Shown: positions 9,342 through 18,612 of the stretch, piece after piece
How positions within the stretch are numbered: position 1 is the first letter of the stretch
Layout of the letters: each line of letters begins with the position of its first letter
Source: Pseudomonadota bacterium
GTDB lineage: Bacteria > Cyanobacteriota > Vampirovibrionia > Obscuribacterales > Obscuribacteraceae
Assembly (NCBI GenBank): GCA_021324135.1
Contig: JAJPJO010000168.1
Location: 18,996 to 82,995, forward strand
DNA length: 64,000 nucleotides
Direction of reading: 5' to 3'
The notes under the pieces: model-generated
The model's database searches: none
Seen by the model: only the letters and a program-made list of their open reading frames with translations
Told to the model about the DNA's origin: nothing
Made by a program: the position numbers and the translations under genes

Positions 9342-10229
9342 ATGGAGCCGTCCATCGAGCATGCGCAAAATGCGAACAGCGGCTCGGATGCCATCCTGGA
9401 ATTCGCCGCTGAAAGCCCTCTTCGCCAGTTCAAAGGCTTTATCAGGCAGGTATGTGACGATTTATTATCCGCCCGGGCTCCCGCCTATCGCTTGTTTAAG
9501 AGCGCCATAGCGCAAAGGTATCGCCATTCTTCTCTGGGACTGCTCTGGGCGTTTTTGCCATCGGCGATAGTGGCGGCCATTGTCTCACTGGGACAGAAGC
9601 ATGTTCCTGCGCTTGCTCCAATAGACATTTCCGGTCAGTTTTATGCAATTTTCGGTCTCATTCTTTTCCAAACACTTCTTGAAACCTTCAATACACAGCG
9701 ATGCCTGTTCACGGCAAATCGACACCAGCTCAATCGTCACCGGCGCATATTAGAGGCATCTTTTCTGGCTGGACTTCTAGACAATCTGTTCAGCCTGGCT
9801 GTGAAGCTACCCATACTGATTGGCGCCCTTATCTTATGCGGCGTGCATCCTGCCTCGACCGTCATTCTGGGACTGTTTGGTATCCTGCTTGTACTGGCAT
9901 TCGGCACCACGCTGGGAATTCTGGCAGCACCATGGAACGCGCTCAGAGGAGACCTGAATCACGTCATGGGATTTTTTCCCTGGATTCTGGCAGCGACGAC
10001 GCCTGTGTTCGTTAAACCCACCGTCGACTCCCTTTGCTGGAAGTACTATCTCCTCAATCCGCTTACCTGGGTCTTTGAAGCAGTGCGAAATTTCTTTTAT
10101 GGAAACGCCACCATGGGTGATGGCATTGTCATGCTTCTCGTTTGCTCCATAACCTTCATCCTACTTCCCGTGAGCTGGCTCATTTGCCGCATTGCCCGTC
10201 CCTATGTCATTGAGCGAACGATGGTCTGA
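9342..10229 (+). CDS. ABC-2 type permease, Wzm-like polysaccharide exporter
   Basis: A 295-residue polytopic membrane protein with an N-terminal cytoplasmic stretch and about six hydrophobic segments. The segment SAIAQRYRHSSLGLLWAFLP is the standard entry of ABC-2 polysaccharide exporter permeases (the YRxSxLGxLW pattern), followed by membrane helices and a late NPLTWVFEAVRNFFYG loop. I start it at ATG 9342 because residues encoded before that are not family-like; GTG or ATG starts up to 9261 are open. It pairs functionally with the Wzt-like ATPase 1.5 kb upstream. The AT-P450 fusion gene begins 4 nt after its stop, so the two are cotranscribed. Confidence 0.9.
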   Translation: MEPSIEHAQNANSGSDAILEFAAESPLRQFKGFIRQVCDDLLSARAPAYRLFKSAIAQRYRHSSLGLLWAFLPSAIVAAIVSLGQKHVPALAPIDISGQFYAIFGLILFQTLLETFNTQRCLFTANRHQLNRHRRILEASFLAGLLDNLFSLAVKLPILIGALILCGVHPASTVILGLFGILLVLAFGTTLGILAAPWNALRGDLNHVMGFFPWILAATTPVFVKPTVDSLCWKYYLLNPLTWVFEAVRNFFYGNATMGDGIVMLLVCSITFILLPVSWLICRIARPYVIERTMV

Positions 10230-10232
10230 GCC

Positions 10233-12452
10233 ATGGCCGTGCGAGACTTATACAACAAAATTCAAAACTTGTTCGCCTCAAAGGAGTCGCAGACATTTGC
10301 AGGCGGCCGCCAGCCTCAAGGTCGTCTGCTATTCCTGTTCCCCGGCGCACACGGCTTTTGGCCCGGAATAGGACAGGGACTCTATCGCACTGAGCGCATC
10401 TTCCGGGACACAGTTTGGCAATGCAATAAAGTAGTCGCGGACAGATTCAAGCTAATCGATTATTTTGAAAACAACTTGAGCGAAGAGCTCATCAACAGCG
10501 GTCTTCTGCACTCACCTATTCTTCATGCCGTTATCCATATAGCGCTTTCGGAGCTCTGGCTAGCAAAGGGCGTAGAGCCTCATGGAACTATCGGCTGCAG
10601 CATTGGGGAAGTGACCTCGTGTTATGTCAACCGATCGCTCGGACTGGAAGACATTCTGCGCTGCGCTTCCTTTCCCAGATGTGACCCTGGTCGAATATTC
10701 AGTAAGGCAAAACTGTTCGCCGTTCAGCACAATGCGCAAGTCTTGGACAGGCTCTATAAAGAGTGTCCCGTGCAGGTCTTCACCTGTGCAGAGTTTGGCC
10801 CGACCTTCAATGTTTACGGCTGCTTTCCAGAAGATCTGGGTACAGTCCTGTCTGTTTTGGAAGAGAACAACATTGCTTACTACAGCTTCAGCGGCGATTA
10901 CGGACTTCATATGCCGCTCCAGGAAGGTGGCATGGAGATATTTTTCCAGGAGCTGGGTGAACTGGCACCCGAAAAAGCACGCTACGACTTCTACTCCAAT
11001 CTGTCCGGCGCCCAAAACCCGGAAGGAGTCTCACTAGACACCACCTACATGTATTGGCTATCGGTAAAGCCGGCACGTTTTACAGCAGCAATTCGGCAGG
11101 CGATCATGGATGGCTATGACACCATATTAAGTATCGGCGCCAGCTCGATAATTCTTCCCCAGATTCAGCAGCTTTCTGCTGAAATGGAAACAGAGCTTAC
11201 GATACTCGATTCTATGCGCAGTGACGAGCCTGAGGAGGACACCTTTGAGAAGACATTTTATACTCTTGCCGATCTTGGCTTAGTGAAATCGCGGCGGCAT
11301 CGGCAAGCAAGTAACCTCGAATTTAAAGACCAAAAGCACATAACGCCGCAAACTGCGGATCTGCAATCAAGCGAATTTATACAAAATCCATACCTGTACT
11401 ATGAATCTTTGAGGCAAAATGGATCCGTCCATTTCCTCAGCAAGCACGGCTGCTGGATTGTGCTTGATTACGATGATGTTCAATCCGCATTGCGACAACC
11501 TCAGTTGTTTTCCAGTCGCGACCAATCAGTGATTCCCATTTTGGTGGGCTCAGATCCTCCTGCGCACACAGACATTCGGCAAAACATACAGTCGTTTTTT
11601 TCCGGGCGCGAACTATTGCACGTGCAAGGCTACATTGAGGAATGCGCGCGTCGATTATTGCAAGCCTCTACATCTGGGAAAAACGAGTTCGACCTGGTCA
11701 ACGATTATGCCGTACCACTGGCCGATTTAGTGATGGGTCGCTGCCTGGATCTAAAGGAAGCGGATGTGGCAGCTCTTAAACAATGCATTGGCAAAAGCGG
11801 AAGCGATCACACAGAAGCGATCGAAAACTTTTTTGTGTCCTATCTGAATAACGGCGAAGCGTGCTCGAGAAATCGAATTGCGGACGCCCTCATAACCGGG
11901 GCGGGCGGCAAGAAGTTCACACCAGATGAGATCGCTTCATTGCTTAAGCTGTTCTGGCTTGCAGGAACGACTACGGTCAGCACGCTGATCAGCAGTGCCG
12001 CATTTGTTCTGTTGCATCATCATGTCGTCGCTTATGAGGTTCGAAGCAAGACCGATTTGTTGCCGCAATTCATCGAGGAAGTGCTGCGCTTCGAAACACC
12101 TGAGCAAACAGCAAGACGCATTACCCTGGAGGAAACTGTCGTGTCGGGAGTTACTATCCCCCGAGGCGCACAGGTCAGGCTTTGCGTGGGCGCCGCCAAT
12201 AGAGATCCGAAGAAATTTGCCCGGCCTGATTTGTTCATCCTGGGCCGAAACCCTAAAGAGCATATCGCCTTCGGTGCCGGACCTCACTATTGTCTCGGCG
12301 CTGCTCTTGCCCGCATGGAAGCGCTCGCTGCCATAGAGGCATTGTTAACAGCCTTTCCAAACATGTGCCCCGTCGAATCTCATCGAGCCGCTAGATACGT
12401 GCGACTCTCAGACCACAGCCGCTCGCTCGAGAAATTGCTCGTGCGGGTCTAG
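10233..12452 (+). CDS. Acyltransferase-cytochrome P450 fusion protein
   Basis: This 739-residue protein joins two enzyme domains. Residues 31-345 resemble a PKS/FAS acyltransferase. The nucleophile elbow is GCSIGE with Ser123 (Cys replaces the usual His before Ser), and GLHMP with His225 sits where the catalytic His of the xAFH motif lies. Residues 381-739 form a complete P450: I-helix LAGTTT (576-581), ExxR at 616-619 and heme loop FGAGPHYCLG with Cys687. About 35 polar residues separate the domains. One reading is that the AT-like domain binds or loads the acyl-ACP or acyl-CoA that the P450 oxidises. The gene starts 4 nt after the Wzm-like permease and its 3' end overlaps the phosphopantetheinyl transferase gene by 45 nt. 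Confidence 0.9.
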   Translation: MAVRDLYNKIQNLFASKESQTFAGGRQPQGRLLFLFPGAHGFWPGIGQGLYRTERIFRDTVWQCNKVVADRFKLIDYFENNLSEELINSGLLHSPILHAVIHIALSELWLAKGVEPHGTIGCSIGEVTSCYVNRSLGLEDILRCASFPRCDPGRIFSKAKLFAVQHNAQVLDRLYKECPVQVFTCAEFGPTFNVYGCFPEDLGTVLSVLEENNIAYYSFSGDYGLHMPLQEGGMEIFFQELGELAPEKARYDFYSNLSGAQNPEGVSLDTTYMYWLSVKPARFTAAIRQAIMDGYDTILSIGASSIILPQIQQLSAEMETELTILDSMRSDEPEEDTFEKTFYTLADLGLVKSRRHRQASNLEFKDQKHITPQTADLQSSEFIQNPYLYYESLRQNGSVHFLSKHGCWIVLDYDDVQSALRQPQLFSSRDQSVIPILVGSDPPAHTDIRQNIQSFFSGRELLHVQGYIEECARRLLQASTSGKNEFDLVNDYAVPLADLVMGRCLDLKEADVAALKQCIGKSGSDHTEAIENFFVSYLNNGEACSRNRIADALITGAGGKKFTPDEIASLLKLFWLAGTTTVSTLISSAAFVLLHHHVVAYEVRSKTDLLPQFIEEVLRFETPEQTARRITLEETVVSGVTIPRGAQVRLCVGAANRDPKKFARPDLFILGRNPKEHIAFGAGPHYCLGAALARMEALAAIEALLTAFPNMCPVESHRAARYVRLSDHSRSLEKLLVRV

Positions 12453-13184
12453 ATCAGCATATTGGAAATCGTCGATGTGCCAATCGAACGCGCTGATCGT
12501 GGGGCGATCGGATAGGTTCTCGGCCAATGCCGCGGCATAGCAACCAGACGTATTCAACCAGTGCACACGCCAGCCAGAGCTCGATTCGCCTGCTTCATCT
12601 ATGATCGCCGTGCAGCCATTTTGAAAGTGAAAGCTGGGGACTGAGAAGGATTGAAACGACCGAGACAATCCCTGTCCGGTGGCTTTGACAAACGCCTCCT
12701 TTGCCGTCCAGAGGCGAAAAAATGCCTCCTGCTTTTGATCATCGGCAAGTGAATTTAATGCCATCGCCTCGTCTGTCTGGCAGACTCGCAAAGCAATCTC
12801 ATTGATATTTGGTACAGTGCGTATCTTCTCCACATCCACGCCGAGATCCGCATGCGCAGAGACGGCCAAGAGATTCATCCCCCCGGAATGAGAAAAACTA
12901 AAACGCAGTCTCTCTTCATTGGCAATAGACGGTTTACCATAGAGTCCCAATTTAAAAACCACATCTGCCGGATGCACAAACAGGTACTTTGAAAGAACGG
13001 CTCGCAGATATGCTCTGGAGCACATAAAACCTTCTTGCAATTCTTGAGTGACAAAACGATTCGCTCGCTCGAGTTCATCAGAAGATAACCATGTCTTCAA
13101 TTGCCGGGAAGCGATGGCGCCTGGTTGGCGACGAAAGGACCAGATGTGGATGTCGCCTTTGCTCAAATGCCAGTTTCTAAGCAT
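12408..13184 (-). CDS. 4'-phosphopantetheinyl transferase, Sfp type
   Basis: This 258-residue protein has the two hallmark motifs of Sfp-type transferases, GVDVEKI at about 115-121 and FRLWTAKEAFVKATG at about 156-170, whose Asp and Glu residues bind Mg2+. A FSFSHSGG segment near 95-102 precedes them. It moves phosphopantetheine from CoA onto the Ser of carrier domains, here presumably Ser1367 of the adjacent PKS. The ATG at 13184 has GGAAGG upstream with 8-nt spacing. It is the last gene of the minus-strand PKS-thioesterase-PPTase operon, and its 3' end runs 45 nt into the convergent AT-P450 gene. Confidence 0.93.
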   Translation of the reverse strand: MLRNWHLSKGDIHIWSFRRQPGAIASRQLKTWLSSDELERANRFVTQELQEGFMCSRAYLRAVLSKYLFVHPADVVFKLGLYGKPSIANEERLRFSFSHSGGMNLLAVSAHADLGVDVEKIRTVPNINEIALRVCQTDEAMALNSLADDQKQEAFFRLWTAKEAFVKATGQGLSRSFQSFSVPSFHFQNGCTAIIDEAGESSSGWRVHWLNTSGCYAAALAENLSDRPTISAFDWHIDDFQYADLDPHEQFLERAAVV

Positions 13185-13203
13185 GTGGAAATCCTTCCAT
13201 AGA

Positions 13204-13977
13204 TCAGTCCAGGCGCTTCAGAACTTCACTCAAGAGTTGTCCTCTCACATCTTGCTCCTTCAAAGAGAAATGTCCACCCGGCAGGATATGCATGTCAAAA
13301 TTCTTGCTCGTCTGATCGCGCCAGCCCGAAACGTCCTTGGCGCCGGCGCGATGATCATCGCCAAAGGCGAAGGCGGTAATCCCGATATCGAGCGGCTTTT
13401 CCTGGCAGTAGTTGCGCTTCTCCAAGATCGTAAAATCGGCTCTCATAAGTTTAAGAATCAGGGCGCGCATTTCCGCATCGTTAGTGATCGCCTTAGGAGT
13501 GCCACCAAATGAAGTGACCTCAGATAAGAGATCTGAATCGCACATGGTATGCAAAAGAGGTTGGTGCATAGGCGCTTGCGGTGCCGAAATTGCAGAGACG
13601 AAAAGATGATTCGGTTGAGCCTTTCCCGATCGGCGAAGAGCGCGGCAAAGCTCAAAGGCAATAATGCTGCCCAGGCTGTGTCCGAAAAAGTAAAATGGCA
13701 GATCAAAGAGCGGGTCCATTTCCTCGACAAGAATAGTTACCAGCTCGCTCAGATCAGTAATTGGCTCCTCGCGCAAACGATGCTCTCTGCCCGGCAGCTG
13801 GATCGCGCAGGTTTCGACATCATTGCCCAAAATGTCCGCCCAGGGCCGGTAACCGAGCGCACCACCGCCTGCCCATGGGAAGCAAAAAATTCGCTTTTTT
13901 GCATGGGGACCATGGTTCCAGCGAAAGATCCACTTACTTGAGGCAAGCGATTCAACATTGGGAAGTGCCGTGCTCAT
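13204..13977 (-). CDS. Type II thioesterase
   Basis: This 257-residue alpha/beta hydrolase has the typical start IFCFPWAGGGALGYRPWA, the nucleophile elbow GHSLGS with Ser101, and the C-terminal PGGHF with His236; an Asp in FGDDH near 207 completes the triad. Stand-alone type II thioesterases remove misprimed or stalled acyl groups from carrier proteins. The neighbouring PKS has no thioesterase domain, so this enzyme may also release the product. It lies 5 nt after the PKS stop and 19 nt before the PPTase start on the same strand, so the three form one operon. Confidence 0.92.
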   Translation of the reverse strand: MSTALPNVESLASSKWIFRWNHGPHAKKRIFCFPWAGGGALGYRPWADILGNDVETCAIQLPGREHRLREEPITDLSELVTILVEEMDPLFDLPFYFFGHSLGSIIAFELCRALRRSGKAQPNHLFVSAISAPQAPMHQPLLHTMCDSDLLSEVTSFGGTPKAITNDAEMRALILKLMRADFTILEKRNYCQEKPLDIGITAFAFGDDHRAGAKDVSGWRDQTSKNFDMHILPGGHFSLKEQDVRGQLLSEVLKRLD

Positions 13978-13982
13978 TCGAA

Positions 13983-16900
13983 TTACCTGTTCGATTGACG
14001 AGCTAGCTCGTTTTGCCGGACCATTTGTTGGGCATCGGGATCGTTCACAACCTTCGCTGCGTCGCCTCGCAACTGCGTCTCAACATACTCGCTCAAGCAG
14101 TCTACGCTGGGATACTCGTATAACTTTATGGCAGAAATAGCAGGTCCGCCCAGATCAGACTGGATGCGATTTGACAGCTCCACGGCCATCAGTGAATCGA
14201 TGCCTAAGTCGAAAAGACTCTGGTTCGAATGGAGGTTTTTATTTGCCGGCCATTTAAGAATCTTGCGCACCTGATGCTCCAGGTATTCCTTCAAGACCTG
14301 TATGCGCTCTGCTGATGCTCCGTGTCTCTCGAGCTCTGCAATGCGGGCTCTCAATACAGCGGTCTGCTCTTGAGCCTCCGCTCTTTCCAATTCCGGCTCG
14401 ATTTTTTCGGATGGTCCCGGCTTTCTATTGCGCGAGTTCGAGTTCTGCAATGTCGAGTACTGCAGGACAACCGATTGACTATCGGCTTGTCCGACGATCA
14501 CTGCTTGTTGAGTGCCGCTGCCCAGCGTGATCACCTCGACGGATTCAAAACCTTCATCCTTCATTAGTTTCGTCCATTTAGATGAGGCGAGGAAAAGATG
14601 GTCGGGACGCAAATCAAAATCGTTGAAATGCCACCAACCCTCCAAACTGCCAAAGGCAACATCCAACCATACAGCGCTGGCGACCGGCTCGAGCGCGAGA
14701 ATAAATCCGCCCGGGGAGAGAAGCTGTTGAAGACTCCTGATCGATTCTCTGACCGAGCGTGTGGCATGAATGACATTGGCTGCAATTACAACATCAAATT
14801 GGTTTGCCGAAAAGCCTTGTGATTTTGGATTGCACTCCAGGTCGAAGCGCTCAAATTGCATGAATGGGTATTGGGAAAAACGCTGCCGTGCACGCTCCAA
14901 GAACAATGGCGACACATCGGTAAATACATATTCACATCGCTCGGCAGATAATTCCGGCAAAACAAGATTGGTAGTGCCGCCCGTGCCGGCACCTACCTCC
15001 AGTATTCTCAATTTCCCTTGGCCCGAAAACTTAGGGATTATCGACCTGAGAATTTCCCTCAATAACTTATTGGCGAGTTTGAAATAGGGTGCGCGGTAAT
15101 AAACGTCTTCAAGCGAGACCTCCGGTGGAGCTGGAAACAGCAGCGACAGCGGATCCTGTCCGCCGGACCATAGCAAATGCAGATGGTCGGCGCTACGCTT
15201 GAGCAGAGTAAGCTCTATTGAAAAATCCGGATACCGATCAAGAATATCTTTATGATGCTGCTCGAGATCATCCAGTGACGGCCAACAAACGACGGACCAG
15301 AGCTGGCCCGTCTTCTTCAGAATCCCTGCCTCGATCAGCCGGGTGAGGCAATACTCCACATAACGTCTATGCCGGTCAATGATCCTTAAGTCCTTGCACA
15401 ACGCATCGACTTCAAAAGTATCACCGATTCGAGGCTTCCAACCCAACCTTTCCAGAGCCCTGCATATGTAATCATGGCAGAGTGGCACAAGTTCATTTTG
15501 CATGCCTTGCTCATCTGATAACAGCTCAGCGACATGCCGGTGAGCGAGAATGCCCTCCACTTCCTTAACAACGGCGGCACTATCCAGCTTTGGAAACTTG
15601 GCCACCAGTTGGCATACCTGCTCCTCCGCCTTCTCCAAAATTTCCAGCCAATAGCGCTCTCGCTGCCAGGGGTAAGTAGGCAATGAAACCTTTCGTCGCT
15701 CATAGAAGCTTTCAAAACCAAGCCAGTCGATCGCCGCTCCGCTCACGTACAGCCGAGCAATACTTTCGAGCAGCACCACCCATGGTGCCTCTCCCCGGCG
15801 CATTGACGGCAACCATTGCACTTTGCGATCGCCCTGGCAATCCATGCCGAATGTTATAAGCTGAGGTTGCGGACCAAGCTCGACAAATGTATTGCAGCCC
15901 TCGTCCATAGCCTTTTCGATCGCCTGCTGGAATTTGACCACCGCGCGCGTGTTGTTCGCCCAGTATTCCGCATTGATCCCCTCAGGAGCGACCAGGTCCG
16001 CAGTTATGCTCGAAATCAACGGCAGTCGCAAGTCTTCGTATTCGGCTCTGTTCGCCGCCGCTAACAATTCCCTTTTCACAGGCTCGATATTGCCTGAGTG
16101 GAAGGCATGATATATGGGCAAACGTGTCGCCTGTATAGCTTGCTTCTGGCAAAGCGAAATCAGATCGTCGCATCGATCGAGGCTGCCGGCAACAACCGTC
16201 TGGGTGGGTGAATTGATACAGGCTATCTCAAAATCAGGAATCGCTTTTAGAAGCTCCTCGACTCTTTGCCACGGTGCCTGTACAGCTAACATGGTCCCAT
16301 TGGGGTGTTGCCTCGTCAGCCGACCGCGCGCAACAATAAGATCGAGGGCAGTTTCAACCTTCATTGCACCGGCAATGACCGCAGCCGCATATTCTCCCAG
16401 GCTATGGCCGAGCACCAGATGCGGTACCACACCGAAACTTTGCCATAGTTGCCCGAGAGCGTACTGAAGAGCAAATAAGCAGGAATGGGAGTAGACCACG
16501 TCCGAGAGCATTGGGTTGGTGCCATAAAGTGAATCGAGCAGACTAAATTCTTCATCGTATTGGGAGAAACGGACGGCACATTCATCGATCGCTTCCCGGA
16601 AAACCGGACTTGTACGATACAACTCACGTCCCATCTCCGCATCAAGTGAAAATCCCTGGCCCGAAAACAAGAATGCAATCTTTGGCTTTTCGGTGCCGGT
16701 TGCGACCGTACCGCTCCGGTAATCGCGAGCGGTAAGCTTAGATCTGAAATCATCGAGATCGCGCGCTACGACAGACAGGCGATGCTCATGTCGAGCTCTA
16801 CCAGTATTGGCTGAGTAGGCTAGATCAGCAAGTTTTTGTCCCGGATGTGCCTGAGCGTGGGAAAGAAAACGCTCTTGAAGTTGCTCCAGCGCCTCAGGAG

Positions 16901-18293
16901 TTCTAGCTGACATTGTAACGACGTGTGCGGTTCTGTCGTCTTGCGGTTCCGTCTCGCCCGACTGCACCGGATATGGTGCCTCCTCCAGGATCAAGTGAGC
17001 AATCGTTCCGCTGGCGCCAAAGGAGCTGACTCCGGCTCTTCGGACGCGGCCTTCCATCTTAGGCCAGCTTGTCATTGATGTTGGCACAGCGGCAGGTATT
17101 GCTTGCCAATTGATCGCCGGATTTGGCTTTTGCAAATGCAGATGAGGTGGAATCGCTTCTTTCTGCAGGCAAAGCACGGTCTTAATCAAGCCGGCCATCC
17201 CGGAGGCTGCCTCAAGGTGACCGAGGTTTGTCTTGCAAGAACCAATGTAGAGCGGTTGCAGGCTTGCCGGCCGGTTCTGAAAGACACGAACCAGTGCTTC
17301 TGCCTCCGTCGGATCGCCTATACTGGTTCCCGTTCCATGAGCCTCGACATAGTCGATGCTGGACGGCGACAATTTTGCCAGTTCGAGTGCTCTTCGAATC
17401 AAAGTCTCTTGCCCGACTGCATTCGGTACCGTCAAGCCGTTTCGTACACCATCCTGAAGAACGGCACTGCTTCGAATTACGGACAGAATCCGATCGCCGT
17501 CACGCTGCGCATCTGCAAGGCGCTTCAGAACAACAACACCACAGCCTTCACCGCGAGAGAAGCCATCAGCGCTGGCATCAAAAGTCTTGCATCGTCCATC
17601 CGGGGAAAGCACGCTTGCTTTGCAGTAATTTATAGTGTGCTCAGGGGTAATCATCAGGTGCACGCCGGCAGCAATGGCACAGTCCGCTTCCCCGTTTAGC
17701 AAGCTGGAGCATGCATTGTGTACCGCCACCAGGGATGATGCACAAGCGGCATCAACCGCCCAACACGGACCCATGAGACCGAGCAAGTATGCCAAGCGTC
17801 CGGCAATAACATGTGGAACGCTGCTGGTTATGCGAAAGATCGATTGGTCTTCAGACCGATCGTATTTGCTGAGCAGAAAACCATAGTCGTTAGATGAAAC
17901 GCCGACGAAAACGCCGGTGAAGCTACCGTTCAGTTTGTCCGGGTTTATGCCTGCATCTTCCAGCGCTTCCCAGGCGACCTCGAGAAAGAGCCTCTGTTGT
18001 GGATCCATCCACTCGGCTTCGCGCGGACTGATGCCGAAGAACTGTGCGTCGAACTCATCGATTGGACATTCAAGGAAACCGCCCTCACGAACGAACATTT
18101 TGCCGGGCGCTTCCGGATCAGGGTCATAGTGATCCGCAGCCCGCCAACGCTCTTCCGGAATTGGTCTAATGGCATCGACGCTTCTTTCTAAAATCTGCCA
18201 GTAAGAATCGATATCGTGTGCGCCGCCGGGAAAGCGACACCCCATGCCGATAATGGCAATTGCTTCCGGTTGCCTGCTAGAGTCTAGAACCAT
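13983..18293 (-). CDS. Type I polyketide synthase, KS-AT-C-methyltransferase-ACP
   Basis: This is a 1436-residue single-module PKS. The ketosynthase spans about 10-440, with Cys184 in DAACASS and the two catalytic His at 319 (EAHGTGT) and 359 (NLGHLE). The acyltransferase spans about 538-860, with Ser631 in GHSLGEY and YHAFHS at 728-733, a pattern that favours malonyl-CoA. Residues 900-1265 form a methyltransferase of the PKS C-MT type: SAM loop LEVGAGTGG at 1098-1106 and the FGSLEGWWHF segment. A charged linker leads to an ACP (about 1330-1405) with Ser1367 in GIDSL. There is no KR, DH, ER or thioesterase. It would extend an acyl starter by one C2 unit and alpha-methylate it, leaving a beta-keto group. 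It is the first gene of the minus-strand operon. Confidence 0.96.
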   Translation of the reverse strand: MVLDSSRQPEAIAIIGMGCRFPGGAHDIDSYWQILERSVDAIRPIPEERWRAADHYDPDPEAPGKMFVREGGFLECPIDEFDAQFFGISPREAEWMDPQQRLFLEVAWEALEDAGINPDKLNGSFTGVFVGVSSNDYGFLLSKYDRSEDQSIFRITSSVPHVIAGRLAYLLGLMGPCWAVDAACASSLVAVHNACSSLLNGEADCAIAAGVHLMITPEHTINYCKASVLSPDGRCKTFDASADGFSRGEGCGVVVLKRLADAQRDGDRILSVIRSSAVLQDGVRNGLTVPNAVGQETLIRRALELAKLSPSSIDYVEAHGTGTSIGDPTEAEALVRVFQNRPASLQPLYIGSCKTNLGHLEAASGMAGLIKTVLCLQKEAIPPHLHLQKPNPAINWQAIPAAVPTSMTSWPKMEGRVRRAGVSSFGASGTIAHLILEEAPYPVQSGETEPQDDRTAHVVTMSARTPEALEQLQERFLSHAQAHPGQKLADLAYSANTGRARHEHRLSVVARDLDDFRSKLTARDYRSGTVATGTEKPKIAFLFSGQGFSLDAEMGRELYRTSPVFREAIDECAVRFSQYDEEFSLLDSLYGTNPMLSDVVYSHSCLFALQYALGQLWQSFGVVPHLVLGHSLGEYAAAVIAGAMKVETALDLIVARGRLTRQHPNGTMLAVQAPWQRVEELLKAIPDFEIACINSPTQTVVAGSLDRCDDLISLCQKQAIQATRLPIYHAFHSGNIEPVKRELLAAANRAEYEDLRLPLISSITADLVAPEGINAEYWANNTRAVVKFQQAIEKAMDEGCNTFVELGPQPQLITFGMDCQGDRKVQWLPSMRRGEAPWVVLLESIARLYVSGAAIDWLGFESFYERRKVSLPTYPWQRERYWLEILEKAEEQVCQLVAKFPKLDSAAVVKEVEGILAHRHVAELLSDEQGMQNELVPLCHDYICRALERLGWKPRIGDTFEVDALCKDLRIIDRHRRYVEYCLTRLIEAGILKKTGQLWSVVCWPSLDDLEQHHKDILDRYPDFSIELTLLKRSADHLHLLWSGGQDPLSLLFPAPPEVSLEDVYYRAPYFKLANKLLREILRSIIPKFSGQGKLRILEVGAGTGGTTNLVLPELSAERCEYVFTDVSPLFLERARQRFSQYPFMQFERFDLECNPKSQGFSANQFDVVIAANVIHATRSVRESIRSLQQLLSPGGFILALEPVASAVWLDVAFGSLEGWWHFNDFDLRPDHLFLASSKWTKLMKDEGFESVEVITLGSGTQQAVIVGQADSQSVVLQYSTLQNSNSRNRKPGPSEKIEPELERAEAQEQTAVLRARIAELERHGASAERIQVLKEYLEHQVRKILKWPANKNLHSNQSLFDLGIDSLMAVELSNRIQSDLGGPAISAIKLYEYPSVDCLSEYVETQLRGDAAKVVNDPDAQQMVRQNELARQSNR

Positions 18294-18612
18294 TCCACGC
18301 CTGCTCCATAGTCACGAATCATTGAAGCACAACCGGCTTTTCAAACCATGAGATTGTGGTTCAAACTAAATAACAGAATTTTCATTACAATCGAGTGCTG
18401 ATGGGCAGCTCCTCTAGCGGCTCAGCGGACGGTAAATCACAATTTCTTCCCATAGCCGCATCTACCGGATCCCGCAGGTTAAGCGGGGACGCGCATTTGA
18501 TTTTTCTCACATGCATACAAGGAGCTGGTCATATAATCACTCAAGATCTTCGCTCTTGGCTCAGAGAGGTTTAGCCTGAGCGCTCCGGCGGTTCCATTGT
18601 CAGGGAAAGAAC
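18294..18612. other. Divergent intergenic region between PKS and terpene-cyclase-like genes
   Basis: This 319-nt stretch separates the minus-strand PKS operon from the plus-strand terpene-cyclase-like operon. It must hold both promoters. A consensus -10 (TATAAT, 18532-18537) points toward the plus operon. I see no convincing hexamer pair for the PKS side, and no RNA gene. Confidence 0.5.
18532..18537 (+). promoter_or_regulatory. Candidate -10 box for the terpene-cyclase-like/MBOAT operon
   Basis: TATAAT matches the sigma70 -10 exactly, about 76 nt before the ATG at 18613. No consensus -35 lies 17 bp upstream, so an activator may be needed. Confidence 0.4.
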
